From AV40 sp035568175 (GTDB lineage Bacteria; Verrucomicrobiota; Verrucomicrobiia; Chthoniobacterales; UBA10450): a DNA stretch of 64,000 nucleotides. The translations under genes and the position numbers were made by a program. The notes below the pieces were generated by a model, which saw only the letters and a list, made by a program, of their open reading frames with translations, had not been told where the DNA came from and made no database searches. This document shows positions 1 to 8,702 of the stretch, in pieces (the stretch's first letter is position 1; each line of letters starts with the position of its first letter). The stretch is from positions 124,001-188,000 of the forward strand of contig DATMON010000004.1 in the NCBI GenBank assembly GCA_035568175.1, written 5' to 3'.

Positions 1-1
1 C

Positions 2-292
2 GTTCCGGTCTATCGCGCTCACTCCGTCGCGGTCAGCGCTGAATTTGACAAGGAAGTGTCGGTGGAGCAGGCACGCGAGGTCCTGGCGAAAGCGCCTGGG
101 TTAGAGCTGGTGGATGAACCACCGAAGAATCGTTATCCGATGCCGCTGAATGTCGCGGGCAAAGATAATTGCGAAGTGGGGCGAGTGCGGCTCGACTGCG
201 CCTTTGAGAACGGCCTCGCCTTTTGGGTATCGGGCGATCAATTACTCAAAGGCGCGGCGCTCAACGCCGTTCAGATCGCCGAAATGCTGTGA
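2..292 (+). CDS. asd: Aspartate-semialdehyde dehydrogenase, C-terminal part
   Basis: This is the 3' end of the NADPH-dependent enzyme that reduces aspartyl phosphate to aspartate semialdehyde, the branch point towards diaminopimelate/lysine, threonine and methionine. The frame enters from the window edge with its first whole codon at base 2 and ends with TGA at 290-292, leaving about 96 residues. The visible VPVYRAHSVAVSAEF matches the conserved Val-Pro-Val...His-Ser segment of the C-terminal domain. The tail GAALNAVQIAEML is the characteristic terminal helix. GTG codons inside the fragment are internal, not starts. Active-site Cys and His regions lie outside the window. Confidence 0.9.
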   Translation, partial: VPVYRAHSVAVSAEFDKEVSVEQAREVLAKAPGLELVDEPPKNRYPMPLNVAGKDNCEVGRVRLDCAFENGLAFWVSGDQLLKGAALNAVQIAEML

Positions 293-344
293 CGCAGATT
301 TCGATCTTGCTTGTCACGCTGTAGCCGAGGTGAAGGCGGATAAA

Positions 345-382
345 CGAAACGTCCCAAAAAACTTTGGGGCCGTTCGTTTTGA
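345..382. terminator. Hairpin between convergent asd and DUF6600 genes
   Basis: CCCAAA at 353-358 pairs with TTTGGG at 363-368, and flanking AACG (348-351) can pair with CGTT (371-374). A T-rich stretch follows at 373-386. It lies in the 108-base gap between two convergent genes, so a bidirectional terminator is the simplest reading. The stem has a mismatch and no folding energy was computed. Confidence 0.45.
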
Positions 383-400
383 TTTTGTTGAGGACTCGGA

Positions 401-2020
401 CTACCGCGGAGCGGGCGTTGGAGTCTCGGCTTTCCCTTTACCCTCGTGCTTTTTCTCCTTCTGCTGTCCAGTTCCGGCTGGCATTTGTCCGCCACCAGTC
501 GGCGGCGCATTCACGCCTTCCGCTTTGTGTTCTCCGAGCGCTTCGCGGTAAGGACCACCTTGCGGCCTGGCAGGCGTATTCTGAGGGCCAGTCGGTGGGG
601 TTCCCGGCTGCTCGACGCGGTTATTATGCTTTCCGCCCCCTTGATTGAAACTTTCACCGGGGCCGGCAGCGCCACCTGGAGTTGGTCCAACATTCTGGCG
701 CTCGAAGCCTTTGCGTTTTCCTCCTGGCGCAGTCCCACCTTCAGGACCAGCAGTCGGGCGAGTCGACGGCGGCGTTCCACTGAACTTTTCGTCACGTTTG
801 CCTTCACCAGATTTCCCGTAATCCGAAGCGTGTGGGGCTACAGTAGCTCCAGGAGACTCCACGGGCGATAAGCTCGCACCAGGCTGGGCTTGTTCGCCGA
901 ATTTCCCCTTGCGTTTGACCCGCTCAGGAAATCCCACTCTAGCGCCTGACGGAGTGGCCGTCGCCCCGGCTTGAAATTGCTGTGCAGCTTTTCCTTTCTT
1001 TGCCTTCTCGGCGGGCGCTGTTCCAGGTGCCAGTGAAGCTGACGGCGCGACCGAAGCGCTCGCTCCGGCTGCGGCAGCGGTGTTTCCAGTGGCTATCGGT
1101 GGAGGAACCTTCTTCAAATCCTGTGTTTTGATTTTCTCTTTCAGTTGAGTCTGCGCATTCGCATCGCCCGCTACCGACCAACCTTTCTCAACTTTAGCGT
1201 CCGCCAATTTCGTTTTAACCGTTGGCGGCGCGATTTGCTTGGCTGGCCTTGTCATTTTCGTTGGAGCAGCAACGACTAAAGCGTTGCCCTGGACTTTGGT
1301 CAGCCCGCCCGATTTGGCGGCGGCGGAGAAATCGACGTTCGTCTGCCGTTCGACCTTCAATTTTTGAATCGGACGACTCGAATACTGGTTCACGACGTTG
1401 AGGTCGGGTCCGTAGTTGTAAACGGTTTTGTTCTTATAAGTGATGTTCGTGACGTTCACCGTTTGATTGATGTAGGTGACGTTTTGGTTGACGTCGACAA
1501 TGCGTGAACGAAGGACCGGTTCGCCGAGGTAGCGCACGTCGACGAAATTGTAATACCCCGGGCCAATGTCGAATTCGACGTCCAAGTGGCCAGTGAGCGG
1601 CCTGCTTTCATACACCACTTCTGTTTCCGGCGGCAGTGGGGCCCAGCCAGCATAGCCGCCACCGAAGCGCCAGGAGACCCAGGCAGGGCCCCATTCATAA
1701 CCGGGTCTCCAGACCCAGCCGTAATCGGCCAGCCTGACCCAGCGTCCGTAGTGGTAAGTAGCCCACCCGAAATCCTCGTATGAAACCCATGTCCATCCCT
1801 CATCGGTGTAGGCCCAGTAGCCATCGGCATACGGTCGCCACGAGGAATCGCTCGCCGCCACGTCCGGTTGCCAGCAGTAGCCGTAATTTCCGACCTCGAT
1901 CCAGCTCCCGCCGTTGAGGTTGTTGTAAAAGAAATCGACCGAAACGTCCTGACTTTTTGCCTGTGGCGCAAAAGGCAAAAGAAGGACGGTTGCGGCAAAG
2001 ACAAACAGCAATCTTTTCAT
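401..2020 (-). CDS. Exported DUF6600-type Trp/Tyr-rich protein with low-complexity tail
   Basis: A 539-residue exported protein of unknown function. Residues 1-23 form a signal peptide (MKRLLFVFAATVLLLPFAP, then AKS-Q). Residues 30-150 are the Trp/Tyr/Gly-rich repeat domain known as DUF6600, with successive segments such as GYWAYTDEGWTWVS and YHYGRWVRLADYGWVW; in other proteins this domain is often found with FecR-type domains. Residues 170-300 contain Asn/Thr/Val-rich stretches. From about residue 310 the chain is Pro/Gly/Ala/Lys-rich and probably disordered. No catalytic motif is visible. It is separated by 108 bases from the downstream end of htrA on the same strand, so cotranscription is possible. 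An envelope or surface role is inferred only from the signal peptide and composition. Confidence 0.75.
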   Translation of the reverse strand: MKRLLFVFAATVLLLPFAPQAKSQDVSVDFFYNNLNGGSWIEVGNYGYCWQPDVAASDSSWRPYADGYWAYTDEGWTWVSYEDFGWATYHYGRWVRLADYGWVWRPGYEWGPAWVSWRFGGGYAGWAPLPPETEVVYESRPLTGHLDVEFDIGPGYYNFVDVRYLGEPVLRSRIVDVNQNVTYINQTVNVTNITYKNKTVYNYGPDLNVVNQYSSRPIQKLKVERQTNVDFSAAAKSGGLTKVQGNALVVAAPTKMTRPAKQIAPPTVKTKLADAKVEKGWSVAGDANAQTQLKEKIKTQDLKKVPPPIATGNTAAAAGASASVAPSASLAPGTAPAEKAKKGKAAQQFQAGATATPSGARVGFPERVKRKGKFGEQAQPGASLSPVESPGATVAPHASDYGKSGEGKRDEKFSGTPPSTRPTAGPEGGTAPGGKRKGFERQNVGPTPGGAAGPGESFNQGGGKHNNRVEQPGTPPTGPQNTPARPQGGPYREALGEHKAEGVNAPPTGGGQMPAGTGQQKEKKHEGKGKAETPTPAPR

Positions 2021-2128
2021 ACTCTGGTTAATGGTTTGGAGCGTTGGACTTTCGCGGGAAGGAGTTTATTCACCGGTTTCCTGCTTCGGAAACGTCACAG
2101 CCCCACTGGGATATCACTTTTGCTGCAA

Positions 2129-3652
2129 TCAGCGCGGGCGCAGAACAAGAAACGATCTCACCCTGTGCCGGCAAACCGACAGCACCTGCGCCTGACTAGT
2201 ATCGAGCGATCCGGTGATTTTATTGTAATCGGCCACGGAACGAATCGGTTGTTGATTCACTTCCTCAATGACATCGCCTTTTTGCAAATCGGCGACGCCC
2301 GCATCCGGATCGACACTCGTGACCACAACGCCACGAACGCCACTGGGCAGATCGAGCTCGCGCGCGACATCCGGCGTCAATTCGGCAACATGGATTGCGG
2401 CAAGTGTGCTTCCGGGTTCACTTTCTTCGCCCGGCGTTTGCTGCGCGGGGGGCTGTGTCGGCGGCGGCTGTGGCACAACGCGGCCAGCTTGGTAGCCGGC
2501 CGGTTGCTCCTTAATTTGCGTGGCCACCGTCATTGTCTTTCCGCTGCGGACAATTTCCAGTTCAACTTTTTTGTTCAGGTCCACTTGCGAAACCAGGTTG
2601 CGTAAATCGGCAAAGCTTTTGACATCGTGACCATCGAACTTCCGGATCACATCGCCTTTTTGGAGATGCGCATCTTCCGCCGGCGATCCGGGAACGATTT
2701 CATCCACCACAACGGGTTCGCCTGGCGATGGCGCAGGTTGCCCCGATTGCGGAACGCGCATCTGGATTCCCAAATATCCCCGGATAATCCGGCCTTTCTT
2801 GAGCAAACTCTCGAGCGCAGTTCGAACAGTGTTGGAGGGAATCGCGAAGCCGATTCCTTGCGAGCCGCCGCTGCGCGAAATGATCGCAGTATTGATGCCG
2901 ACGACTTCACCGCTCAGGTTGATGAGGGGGCCGCCGCTGTTACCCGGATTGATCGCGGCATTCGTTTGGATTAAATCGCCGAACACGTCGGCGCGATTCG
3001 GCCGTCCCTTTGAGCTTATAATTCCGTCCGTAACCGTTTCGTCGAAGCCGAAGGGATTACCAATCGCCAGAACGAAGTCGCCCGCCTGAACGCTGTCGGA
3101 ATCGGCCAGCTTAAGCGGCTTCAACCCTGGAGTATCAATTTTCAGGACGGCAAGGTCGACTTGCTCATCGGCCCCAACCAAACGCGCTTTTTCAGTGCGC
3201 CCATCGCTCAACTGCACCTCGATCTCGTCCACTTGGTCAACAACGTGAGTATTCGTAATGATGTGGCCTTCGTTCGTCACAATGACGCCCGAACCTAACG
3301 AATTCTGCACCAGAGCGTCGTCATTTGGACTTTGGAATCCGCGCGGGCGTCGAAAGAAATAACCAAACGGATCGAGCTGATTTTGCCGCTCAATCGCAAT
3401 TTTCTTGGTCGTTTTCACGGCCACTACTGATGGCACGACACTGGTGATCAGCGCGCGGCGTTCGCGATTCAAAGCTTCAAGCGAAGCGACCTGCTTTGGA
3501 TCGACATTTGGGGACGAGGCAAGCGTGTATTTTTCGGGAGTATTGCGGGAGAGCGTGCTCAGACCGCCGTGCCTCAAGCGGTAATCGTACAACGCCGAGA
3601 TCGCGAGGCTGAGAAGCGCAACAAAGGCAAAAAATTTCAACAGGTTCTTCAT
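2129..3652 (-). CDS. htrA: DegP/HtrA-type periplasmic serine protease with two PDZ domains
   Basis: A 507-residue Do-family protease/chaperone that degrades misfolded envelope proteins. An N-terminal hydrophobic segment (residues 4-22) serves as signal or anchor. The trypsin-like domain carries the full triad: His136 in NTHVVD, Asp166 in VDLAVLKI and Ser239 in NPGNSGGPL. PDZ1 follows at about 290-390 (RGYLGIQM), then a Pro-rich linker and PDZ2 at about 415-500. The C-terminus is a normal PDZ ending. Its ATG overlaps the recG stop by one base (TAATG on the coding strand), pointing to translational coupling in a recJ-recG-htrA set. No heat-shock promoter was identified. Confidence 0.93.
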   Translation of the reverse strand: MKNLLKFFAFVALLSLAISALYDYRLRHGGLSTLSRNTPEKYTLASSPNVDPKQVASLEALNRERRALITSVVPSVVAVKTTKKIAIERQNQLDPFGYFFRRPRGFQSPNDDALVQNSLGSGVIVTNEGHIITNTHVVDQVDEIEVQLSDGRTEKARLVGADEQVDLAVLKIDTPGLKPLKLADSDSVQAGDFVLAIGNPFGFDETVTDGIISSKGRPNRADVFGDLIQTNAAINPGNSGGPLINLSGEVVGINTAIISRSGGSQGIGFAIPSNTVRTALESLLKKGRIIRGYLGIQMRVPQSGQPAPSPGEPVVVDEIVPGSPAEDAHLQKGDVIRKFDGHDVKSFADLRNLVSQVDLNKKVELEIVRSGKTMTVATQIKEQPAGYQAGRVVPQPPPTQPPAQQTPGEESEPGSTLAAIHVAELTPDVARELDLPSGVRGVVVTSVDPDAGVADLQKGDVIEEVNQQPIRSVADYNKITGSLDTSQAQVLSVCRHRVRSFLVLRPR

Positions 3653-5709
3653 TAGCTGACGTTAGAAAACGTTCGTCCCTGTTTTTCGACAATCAACTCT
3701 TGGAAACGTTGATTTTCAGGCGACTCCAGCCTCGGATCAGCCGCGAAGATCGACATCGCCGCCTTCCGCGCGCGACGCATCAATTCCGCATCCCGTCTAA
3801 GATTGCCAATTTTCAAGGCCGGCAAACCGCTCTGGGCCGTGCCCAGCAAATCGCCCGGCCCGCGCATCTCCCAATCGGCTTCGGCCACTTCAAAGCCGTC
3901 TCTCGTTTTCTCGAGAACGGCCAATTTTGCTGACGCCTCTGACGACGGCTCGGACGTAAGCAAAATGCAATATGATTTGTGCTCGCCCCGGCCGATGCGG
4001 CCGCGGAGCTGATGGAGCTGGGCCAAACCGAATCGCTCCGCGTTTTCGATCAACATCACGGTTGCATTTGGAACATCGACACCGACCTCGATCACAGTCG
4101 TGCTGATCAGAACTTTGGTTTCGCCGCGGCGGAATCGTTCCATGATTTCCTGTTTTTCCGCTCCGGGAATTCGTCCGTGCAGCAATTGGCAAGGGTACGG
4201 ATGCAAACGTTCCCGCCAGCGCTCGTACTCCGTTGCCGCCGCTTTTGCCTCGAGTTTTTCGCTCTCTTCGATCAGCGGATAAACAACATAAAGCTGGCGG
4301 CTGGCCTCCAATTGCGTGCGCAAGAAAGCGAGGACCTCGCCGAGTTTTGATGAGTCCCGCGCCGCGGTAATAATTTTGCCTCGTCCGCGCGGCATCTCGT
4401 CCAAGGTGGAAACATCAAGATCACCGTAAACCGTCATCGTGATTGTTCGTGGAATAGGCGTCGCTGTCATCACCAGCACGTCTGGCGCAGGTTCGCGGCT
4501 CGTTAGGCTGGCACGCTGCGCCACCCCGAACTTGTGCTGCTCGTCGATTACCACGAGACCGAGATTCGAAAATGAAACCTTTTCATAAAGCAGTGCGTGC
4601 GTTCCGATGATCACGTCGGCGTTTTCGTCGCCTTCAACCAACGGCAAAAAACTCTCTTCTTGCCGCGACGCCGTGCGGATCGACAACTTCACTCTCAGAG
4701 GTTCGAGCCAGCGCCGGAGAACAGCGTAATGCTGTTCCGCCAAAATCTGCGTCGGCGCCATAAACGCCGCCTGGTAACCGGCCTCAACCGCGAGCAGGAT
4801 CGCCGCGATCGCGACCACCGTTTTCCCCGAGCCGACATCGCCCTGCAAAAGGCGGTTCATCGGATATTTCGCGGCCAAGTCATTCTTAATCTCTGCGATG
4901 ACCTTTTCCTGCGCCGTTGTCAGTTCGAACGGGAGCGCGCGCAGAAATTTCTCCATTAGCTCCCCTCGCCCGCAGTGCGCGGCACTCACGCGTGCATGTG
5001 AGTCTGTTCTCCGGGATGCGATTTGCATTTGCATCGCGAAAAATTCCGATAGGACCAAATGTTCGCGCGCGGCACTGAGCGACTCCCAAGTCTCAGGAAA
5101 ATGGATCGCGCGAATTGCCTCGCCGCGGTCGCCGTTTTTCAAATTGTCCGGCAGCAACGGCTCAAGCGGTTCGGTATCGAGGTCTCGAAGAAGCCGATAA
5201 ATGATGCTGCGCAGAATCCGTTGCGAGAGACCTTCGGTCGCGGGATAAATCGGCGTGATCCGGCGAAGATGGATCGATTTCTCGCCGTCGTTCTCGATCA
5301 CTTCAAATTCAGGATGATCCACGCAAATCCGACTTCCGCGCAGTCGCGGCTTGCCGAAAACAACAAGCTGCTGGCCGGTGGCGATCATTTTCTGCACGTA
5401 ATGCAGATTGAACCAGCGGCAGATCAGTGGCTGGCTCAACGCGTTCGCATTCGGCTCCTGTAACGTCGCCTCAAAAATCTTTTTCCAGCCTCCGAAACGC
5501 CGCAGCGATGTTTTGACGACTTCGCCGGACAAGCAGATTGGCACGTCACTCTCATCGCGCGGGAATTCCGCAAACTGATGTCGGTCTTCGTGTCGCCGCG
5601 GGAAATGAGTTAGCACATCCTCCGCCGTCGTAATGCCAAGTCTCCGAAGCGCCAGAATTTTCGGGCGCGGGATCCAGTCGAGTTCTTCCAGCGGCTGCGA
5701 AATTTCCAT
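3652..5709 (-). CDS. recG: ATP-dependent DNA helicase RecG
   Basis: A 685-residue branched-DNA translocase that reverses stalled replication forks and processes Holliday junctions. The N-terminal wedge/OB region occupies about residues 1-260. The SF2 motor follows with Walker A GDVGSGKT at 290-297, motif II DEQHKFG at 390-396 and motif III MTATPIPRT. The conserved RGRIGRGEH and the RecG C-terminal segment MRGPGDLLGTAQSG are present. Length is normal for the family. Its start overlaps the recJ stop by one base and its stop overlaps the htrA start by one base, so recJ, recG and htrA are probably translated as a coupled unit. Confidence 0.97.
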   Translation of the reverse strand: MEISQPLEELDWIPRPKILALRRLGITTAEDVLTHFPRRHEDRHQFAEFPRDESDVPICLSGEVVKTSLRRFGGWKKIFEATLQEPNANALSQPLICRWFNLHYVQKMIATGQQLVVFGKPRLRGSRICVDHPEFEVIENDGEKSIHLRRITPIYPATEGLSQRILRSIIYRLLRDLDTEPLEPLLPDNLKNGDRGEAIRAIHFPETWESLSAAREHLVLSEFFAMQMQIASRRTDSHARVSAAHCGRGELMEKFLRALPFELTTAQEKVIAEIKNDLAAKYPMNRLLQGDVGSGKTVVAIAAILLAVEAGYQAAFMAPTQILAEQHYAVLRRWLEPLRVKLSIRTASRQEESFLPLVEGDENADVIIGTHALLYEKVSFSNLGLVVIDEQHKFGVAQRASLTSREPAPDVLVMTATPIPRTITMTVYGDLDVSTLDEMPRGRGKIITAARDSSKLGEVLAFLRTQLEASRQLYVVYPLIEESEKLEAKAAATEYERWRERLHPYPCQLLHGRIPGAEKQEIMERFRRGETKVLISTTVIEVGVDVPNATVMLIENAERFGLAQLHQLRGRIGRGEHKSYCILLTSEPSSEASAKLAVLEKTRDGFEVAEADWEMRGPGDLLGTAQSGLPALKIGNLRRDAELMRRARKAAMSIFAADPRLESPENQRFQELIVEKQGRTFSNVS

Positions 5710-7409
5710 TAGGTTGTCGGCGCCGACTCACGCACTGCTTCTACTCGCATTTCCAAACGCGTTTCGCCCTCGTATTCGTCCAGCCGGACGCGAAAGGCAA
5801 CATCCCACGGCTGCGGCGGCAGAGAGTCGATCGCGGCGTCGAAAAAGATCGCGCGTTGATGATAATTGCGCTGCCGCAGACGCAACTGCAGATGTCTTTC
5901 GCCCACAACGCGCGGAGCAGCGACCGATTCAACGCCGCGCGCAAAAAAAAGTGGCTGCGAATTACCGTTGCCAAACGGTTGAAGCATTTCATGCCATCCC
6001 AGAAAATCGAAATTTAATTCAGAAAAATCGATCTCGTGATCGAGTCGCAATCGCGGCTGCAAATCCTCATCGGACAAGAGCTCGCGCGCCACCTGGCGGA
6101 ATTGTTCCGCGAAGAGATCGAGATTCTTTTCTTGGATGGTAAGCCCCGCTGCCATTTCGTGTCCGCCGCACTTGTCGATCTTGTCCGCGCAGCGAGTCAA
6201 TGCCTGCACGAGATTGAAACCTTCAATGCTCCGGCCGCTCCCTTTTCCAACGCCGTTCTCATCAATGCCGATCACAATCGTGGGCCGATGATATTTGTGC
6301 GCGATGCGTGAGGCGACAATGCCCAGAACACCGGGATGCCAGCCGCGGTCGGAAACCACGATGGCCGCATCGCGGGACGACTCGAACTCTTTCGTAATTT
6401 TTTCCTCCGCGGCGACAGAAATTCGTTTCTCAACTTCTTGCCGCTCGCGATTTTGTTTGTCCAAGAATTCGGCGAGCTCGCTCGCTTCGGTTTCATCCTG
6501 GGTCAGCAAAAGTCGCAGTGATTTTTCGGCGGTGCTCAAACGTCCGGCTGCGTTCAAGCGCGGTCCGAGCCGATAACCGATGTCCTCGGTGAAAATTGGC
6601 GCCTTCACCCCGCTAACTTCAATCAACTTCTTTAGCCCTGGCCTGGTCGATCTTGCAATTTCGATCGCGCCGCGTTGGACGAGCGTCCGGTTTTCGCCAC
6701 GCAGCGGCACAATATCGGCCACGGTTCCAAGCGCGACCAGATCGAGCTTAGATTTGAGATCGAAATCGATCGGCCGCGTTCTCAAAAGGGCGTGACAAAG
6801 TTTGAAGACAATTCCAACACTGCACAAATAGTGGAACGGCGACGCCCGATCGATTTTGGGGTTTACGATCGCGACGCATTCCGGAAGCGCCGACTTCGGC
6901 TCGTGATGATCGAGCACGATCACATCTACGCCGCGTTTCCGAAGATCGACAATCTCGGCGGCCGAGGATGTGCCACAGTCGAGCGCGATGAGAAGCTGCG
7001 GCTGATATTGCTCGACGCAGCGTCCGACACTCTCAGGGCTTAGGCCATAGCCTTCTTCCATGCGGAGCGGCAGAAATAAATCCGGTGTAACGCCGTAGGC
7101 GCGGAGTGTTTCGGCAAGCAATGCGATAGACGTAACTCCATCAACGTCGTAATCGCCGAAAAGGACAATTCGTTCACGTCGGTCGAGCGCGGTAAAAATG
7201 CGCGTGACCGCCGCTTCCATGTTCGGGAGTAAAAATGGATCGCTCAACGATTTCAGCCGCGGCCGCAGAAACGCCTGGACCTCGTCTGCCGTGCCGAAAC
7301 CTTTCCGAAATAAAAGGCGTGCGATGGATTCGCAGCCGCAGATTTCGCTCCACGAGATTGGCCCGCCATTTAGTTCCTCAGGCGGAAGAAGAATCCAGCG
7401 GCTTTGCAC
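5709..7409 (-). CDS. recJ: Single-stranded-DNA-specific exonuclease RecJ
   Basis: A 566-residue 5'-to-3' ssDNA exonuclease used in recombination and mismatch/base-excision repair. The DHH-family motifs are all visible: FGDYDVDG at 84-91 (motif I), ALDCGTS near 142, LDHHEP with the DHH at 167-169, and the DHHA1-domain CGGHEMAAG near 420. An OB-fold C-terminal region follows. Length matches other RecJ proteins. It is the first gene of the coupled recJ-recG-htrA set, divergent from the lipoprotein gene at 7501. Two copies of the AAGATCGACA motif lie inside it (6173 and 6942). Confidence 0.96.
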   Translation of the reverse strand: MQSRWILLPPEELNGGPISWSEICGCESIARLLFRKGFGTADEVQAFLRPRLKSLSDPFLLPNMEAAVTRIFTALDRRERIVLFGDYDVDGVTSIALLAETLRAYGVTPDLFLPLRMEEGYGLSPESVGRCVEQYQPQLLIALDCGTSSAAEIVDLRKRGVDVIVLDHHEPKSALPECVAIVNPKIDRASPFHYLCSVGIVFKLCHALLRTRPIDFDLKSKLDLVALGTVADIVPLRGENRTLVQRGAIEIARSTRPGLKKLIEVSGVKAPIFTEDIGYRLGPRLNAAGRLSTAEKSLRLLLTQDETEASELAEFLDKQNRERQEVEKRISVAAEEKITKEFESSRDAAIVVSDRGWHPGVLGIVASRIAHKYHRPTIVIGIDENGVGKGSGRSIEGFNLVQALTRCADKIDKCGGHEMAAGLTIQEKNLDLFAEQFRQVARELLSDEDLQPRLRLDHEIDFSELNFDFLGWHEMLQPFGNGNSQPLFFARGVESVAAPRVVGERHLQLRLRQRNYHQRAIFFDAAIDSLPPQPWDVAFRVRLDEYEGETRLEMRVEAVRESAPTT

Positions 7410-7500
7410 CGATTATTTTAGCTGCCGGACATTTCCTGACAACTCAGAGACGCGGTCATAATCAGTTGACTCACGGTAGAGCACTAAATAGACAAGGGCT

Positions 7501-7902
7501 GTGAAAGCGATCGCAATCTTGTTGTCCGCAAGTCTGTTTGCTTTGTCCGGGTGTTCGTTTGGCAGAAAAATGTTGGAACAGCCGAGCGGCAAACATGAGA
7601 CATCTTCCATGCTAAAAAAGAACATCGAGACGTTCACCGGAAAAGTCGTGATGGTGGATGGAGCGTATCGATTCAGTTTGCTGAAAGATCCGGACACCTC
7701 GCTGCGGCTGACGCGCGCCCACAGAGAAAGCGAGTTTGCCGCTGAGCAAATCAATCTCAGAAAATATTACGAAAAAACGATCTCGGTGAACGGTACCCGC
7801 CAAGATGAATGGATCTGGAGCGCGAGCGTAATTGGACAATGGACGCCGCCAGGTGGTGATACCGGCCCGAACATGAACGCGCCGAAACCAAGCCGACCTT
7901 AG
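7501..7902 (+). CDS. Small predicted lipoprotein of unknown function
   Basis: A 133-residue protein starting at GTG (7501). Residues 1-17 are a lipoprotein signal peptide ending in the lipobox LSGC, so Cys17 should be acylated. The mature part has a short basic/Ser-rich linker and then a compact region containing GKVVMVDGAYRFSLLKDP, which could be a small beta-barrel fold. I do not recognise a named family. The 91-base gap upstream is shared with the divergent recJ gene and probably holds both promoters. Confidence 0.7.
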   Translation: MKAIAILLSASLFALSGCSFGRKMLEQPSGKHETSSMLKKNIETFTGKVVMVDGAYRFSLLKDPDTSLRLTRAHRESEFAAEQINLRKYYEKTISVNGTRQDEWIWSASVIGQWTPPGGDTGPNMNAPKPSRP

Positions 7903-7925
7903 CGCTGAACGTTTAACGGCTGGGG

Positions 7926-8699
7926 TTACACGACGCTGAACCCGATCTCGCGTTGTGGCAGCAGGTCGTGTTTTTGGCATAACCGATGGAAGGCACGCAA
8001 ACCTTGCTTCTCGCGCACTCCAAAACTGAATCGGAGATGCCAGCGGTAATAGCGGTCGCAAAAATTGGGATCGAATTCCTTCTCGCCGGCGATCAGATCG
8101 TTGAGGTTCGCGAGATTCTTGTCGCGCAATGCCCGCAGCCGATCCGCGATTGATTTTGGATCGACAACTTCAGGTCGCACCAGCCAGAGAGCATAAACAA
8201 ATGGAAAGCTGACAAGGTTTTTCCAATTTTCGCCAAGGTCCAAAAACTGGAATTCATTCCCGTGTTCCTGCCGGAAACGAATCGCCTGGTCGCCGATGAA
8301 CAAGCGCGCCCTTCCTTTCGCGGGAAAAGACTTCGATGCCGCCACGAACCGCAGTCCCAACTTCAACTCGCTGAGTAAGCAGCGCAGCAGATTGCCGGAA
8401 GTTTCGGCAGCCGGGTCGAGTTCGATCTGTTCGACCGCGGAAATTTCGCCGACGTGGGCAAGGACGACACTATAAACCGGGCCATCCGACGAAATGGAAA
8501 CCCCATCCACGATTCGATAGATTGGGTTCCGGAGAAATTCGAAGCTCGAAACGAGCGCGACATCAAGTTCGCCGCGTGAAAGCCGCGCGCAGAGAACCGA
8601 CGGATGATCGAGCACAACATCCGTTGGCCAGCCGTGAATCAGGGGACGCGCGTTGAGATACTTAACGCAGCCAATTCGCAGCGGTTGTTGATCCTGCAC
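7926..8699 (-). CDS. mqnA: Chorismate dehydratase MqnA (futalosine menaquinone pathway)
   Basis: A 257-residue enzyme that dehydrates chorismate to 3-[(1-carboxyvinyl)oxy]benzoate, the first step of the futalosine route to menaquinone. The N-terminal RIGCVKYLNARPLIHGW is the family hallmark, and the rest has the periplasmic-binding-protein-like fold, including CARLSRGELDVALVSSFEF. It starts with GTG at 8699, three bases after the stop of mqnE, so the two are one transcript. Substrate channelling is plausible because MqnE uses the MqnA product. The remaining pathway genes (mqnB, mqnC, mqnD) are not in the window. Confidence 0.93.
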   Translation of the reverse strand: MQDQQPLRIGCVKYLNARPLIHGWPTDVVLDHPSVLCARLSRGELDVALVSSFEFLRNPIYRIVDGVSISSDGPVYSVVLAHVGEISAVEQIELDPAAETSGNLLRCLLSELKLGLRFVAASKSFPAKGRARLFIGDQAIRFRQEHGNEFQFLDLGENWKNLVSFPFVYALWLVRPEVVDPKSIADRLRALRDKNLANLNDLIAGEKEFDPNFCDRYYRWHLRFSFGVREKQGLRAFHRLCQKHDLLPQREIGFSVV

Positions 8700-8702
8700 T
8701 CG

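Noticed and set aside
1868..2605. 245-codon open frame on the plus strand opposite DUF6600 and htrA
   Set aside because: It is antisense to two well-supported genes, has low-complexity basic composition and no family character; long antisense frames are common in GC-rich sequence.
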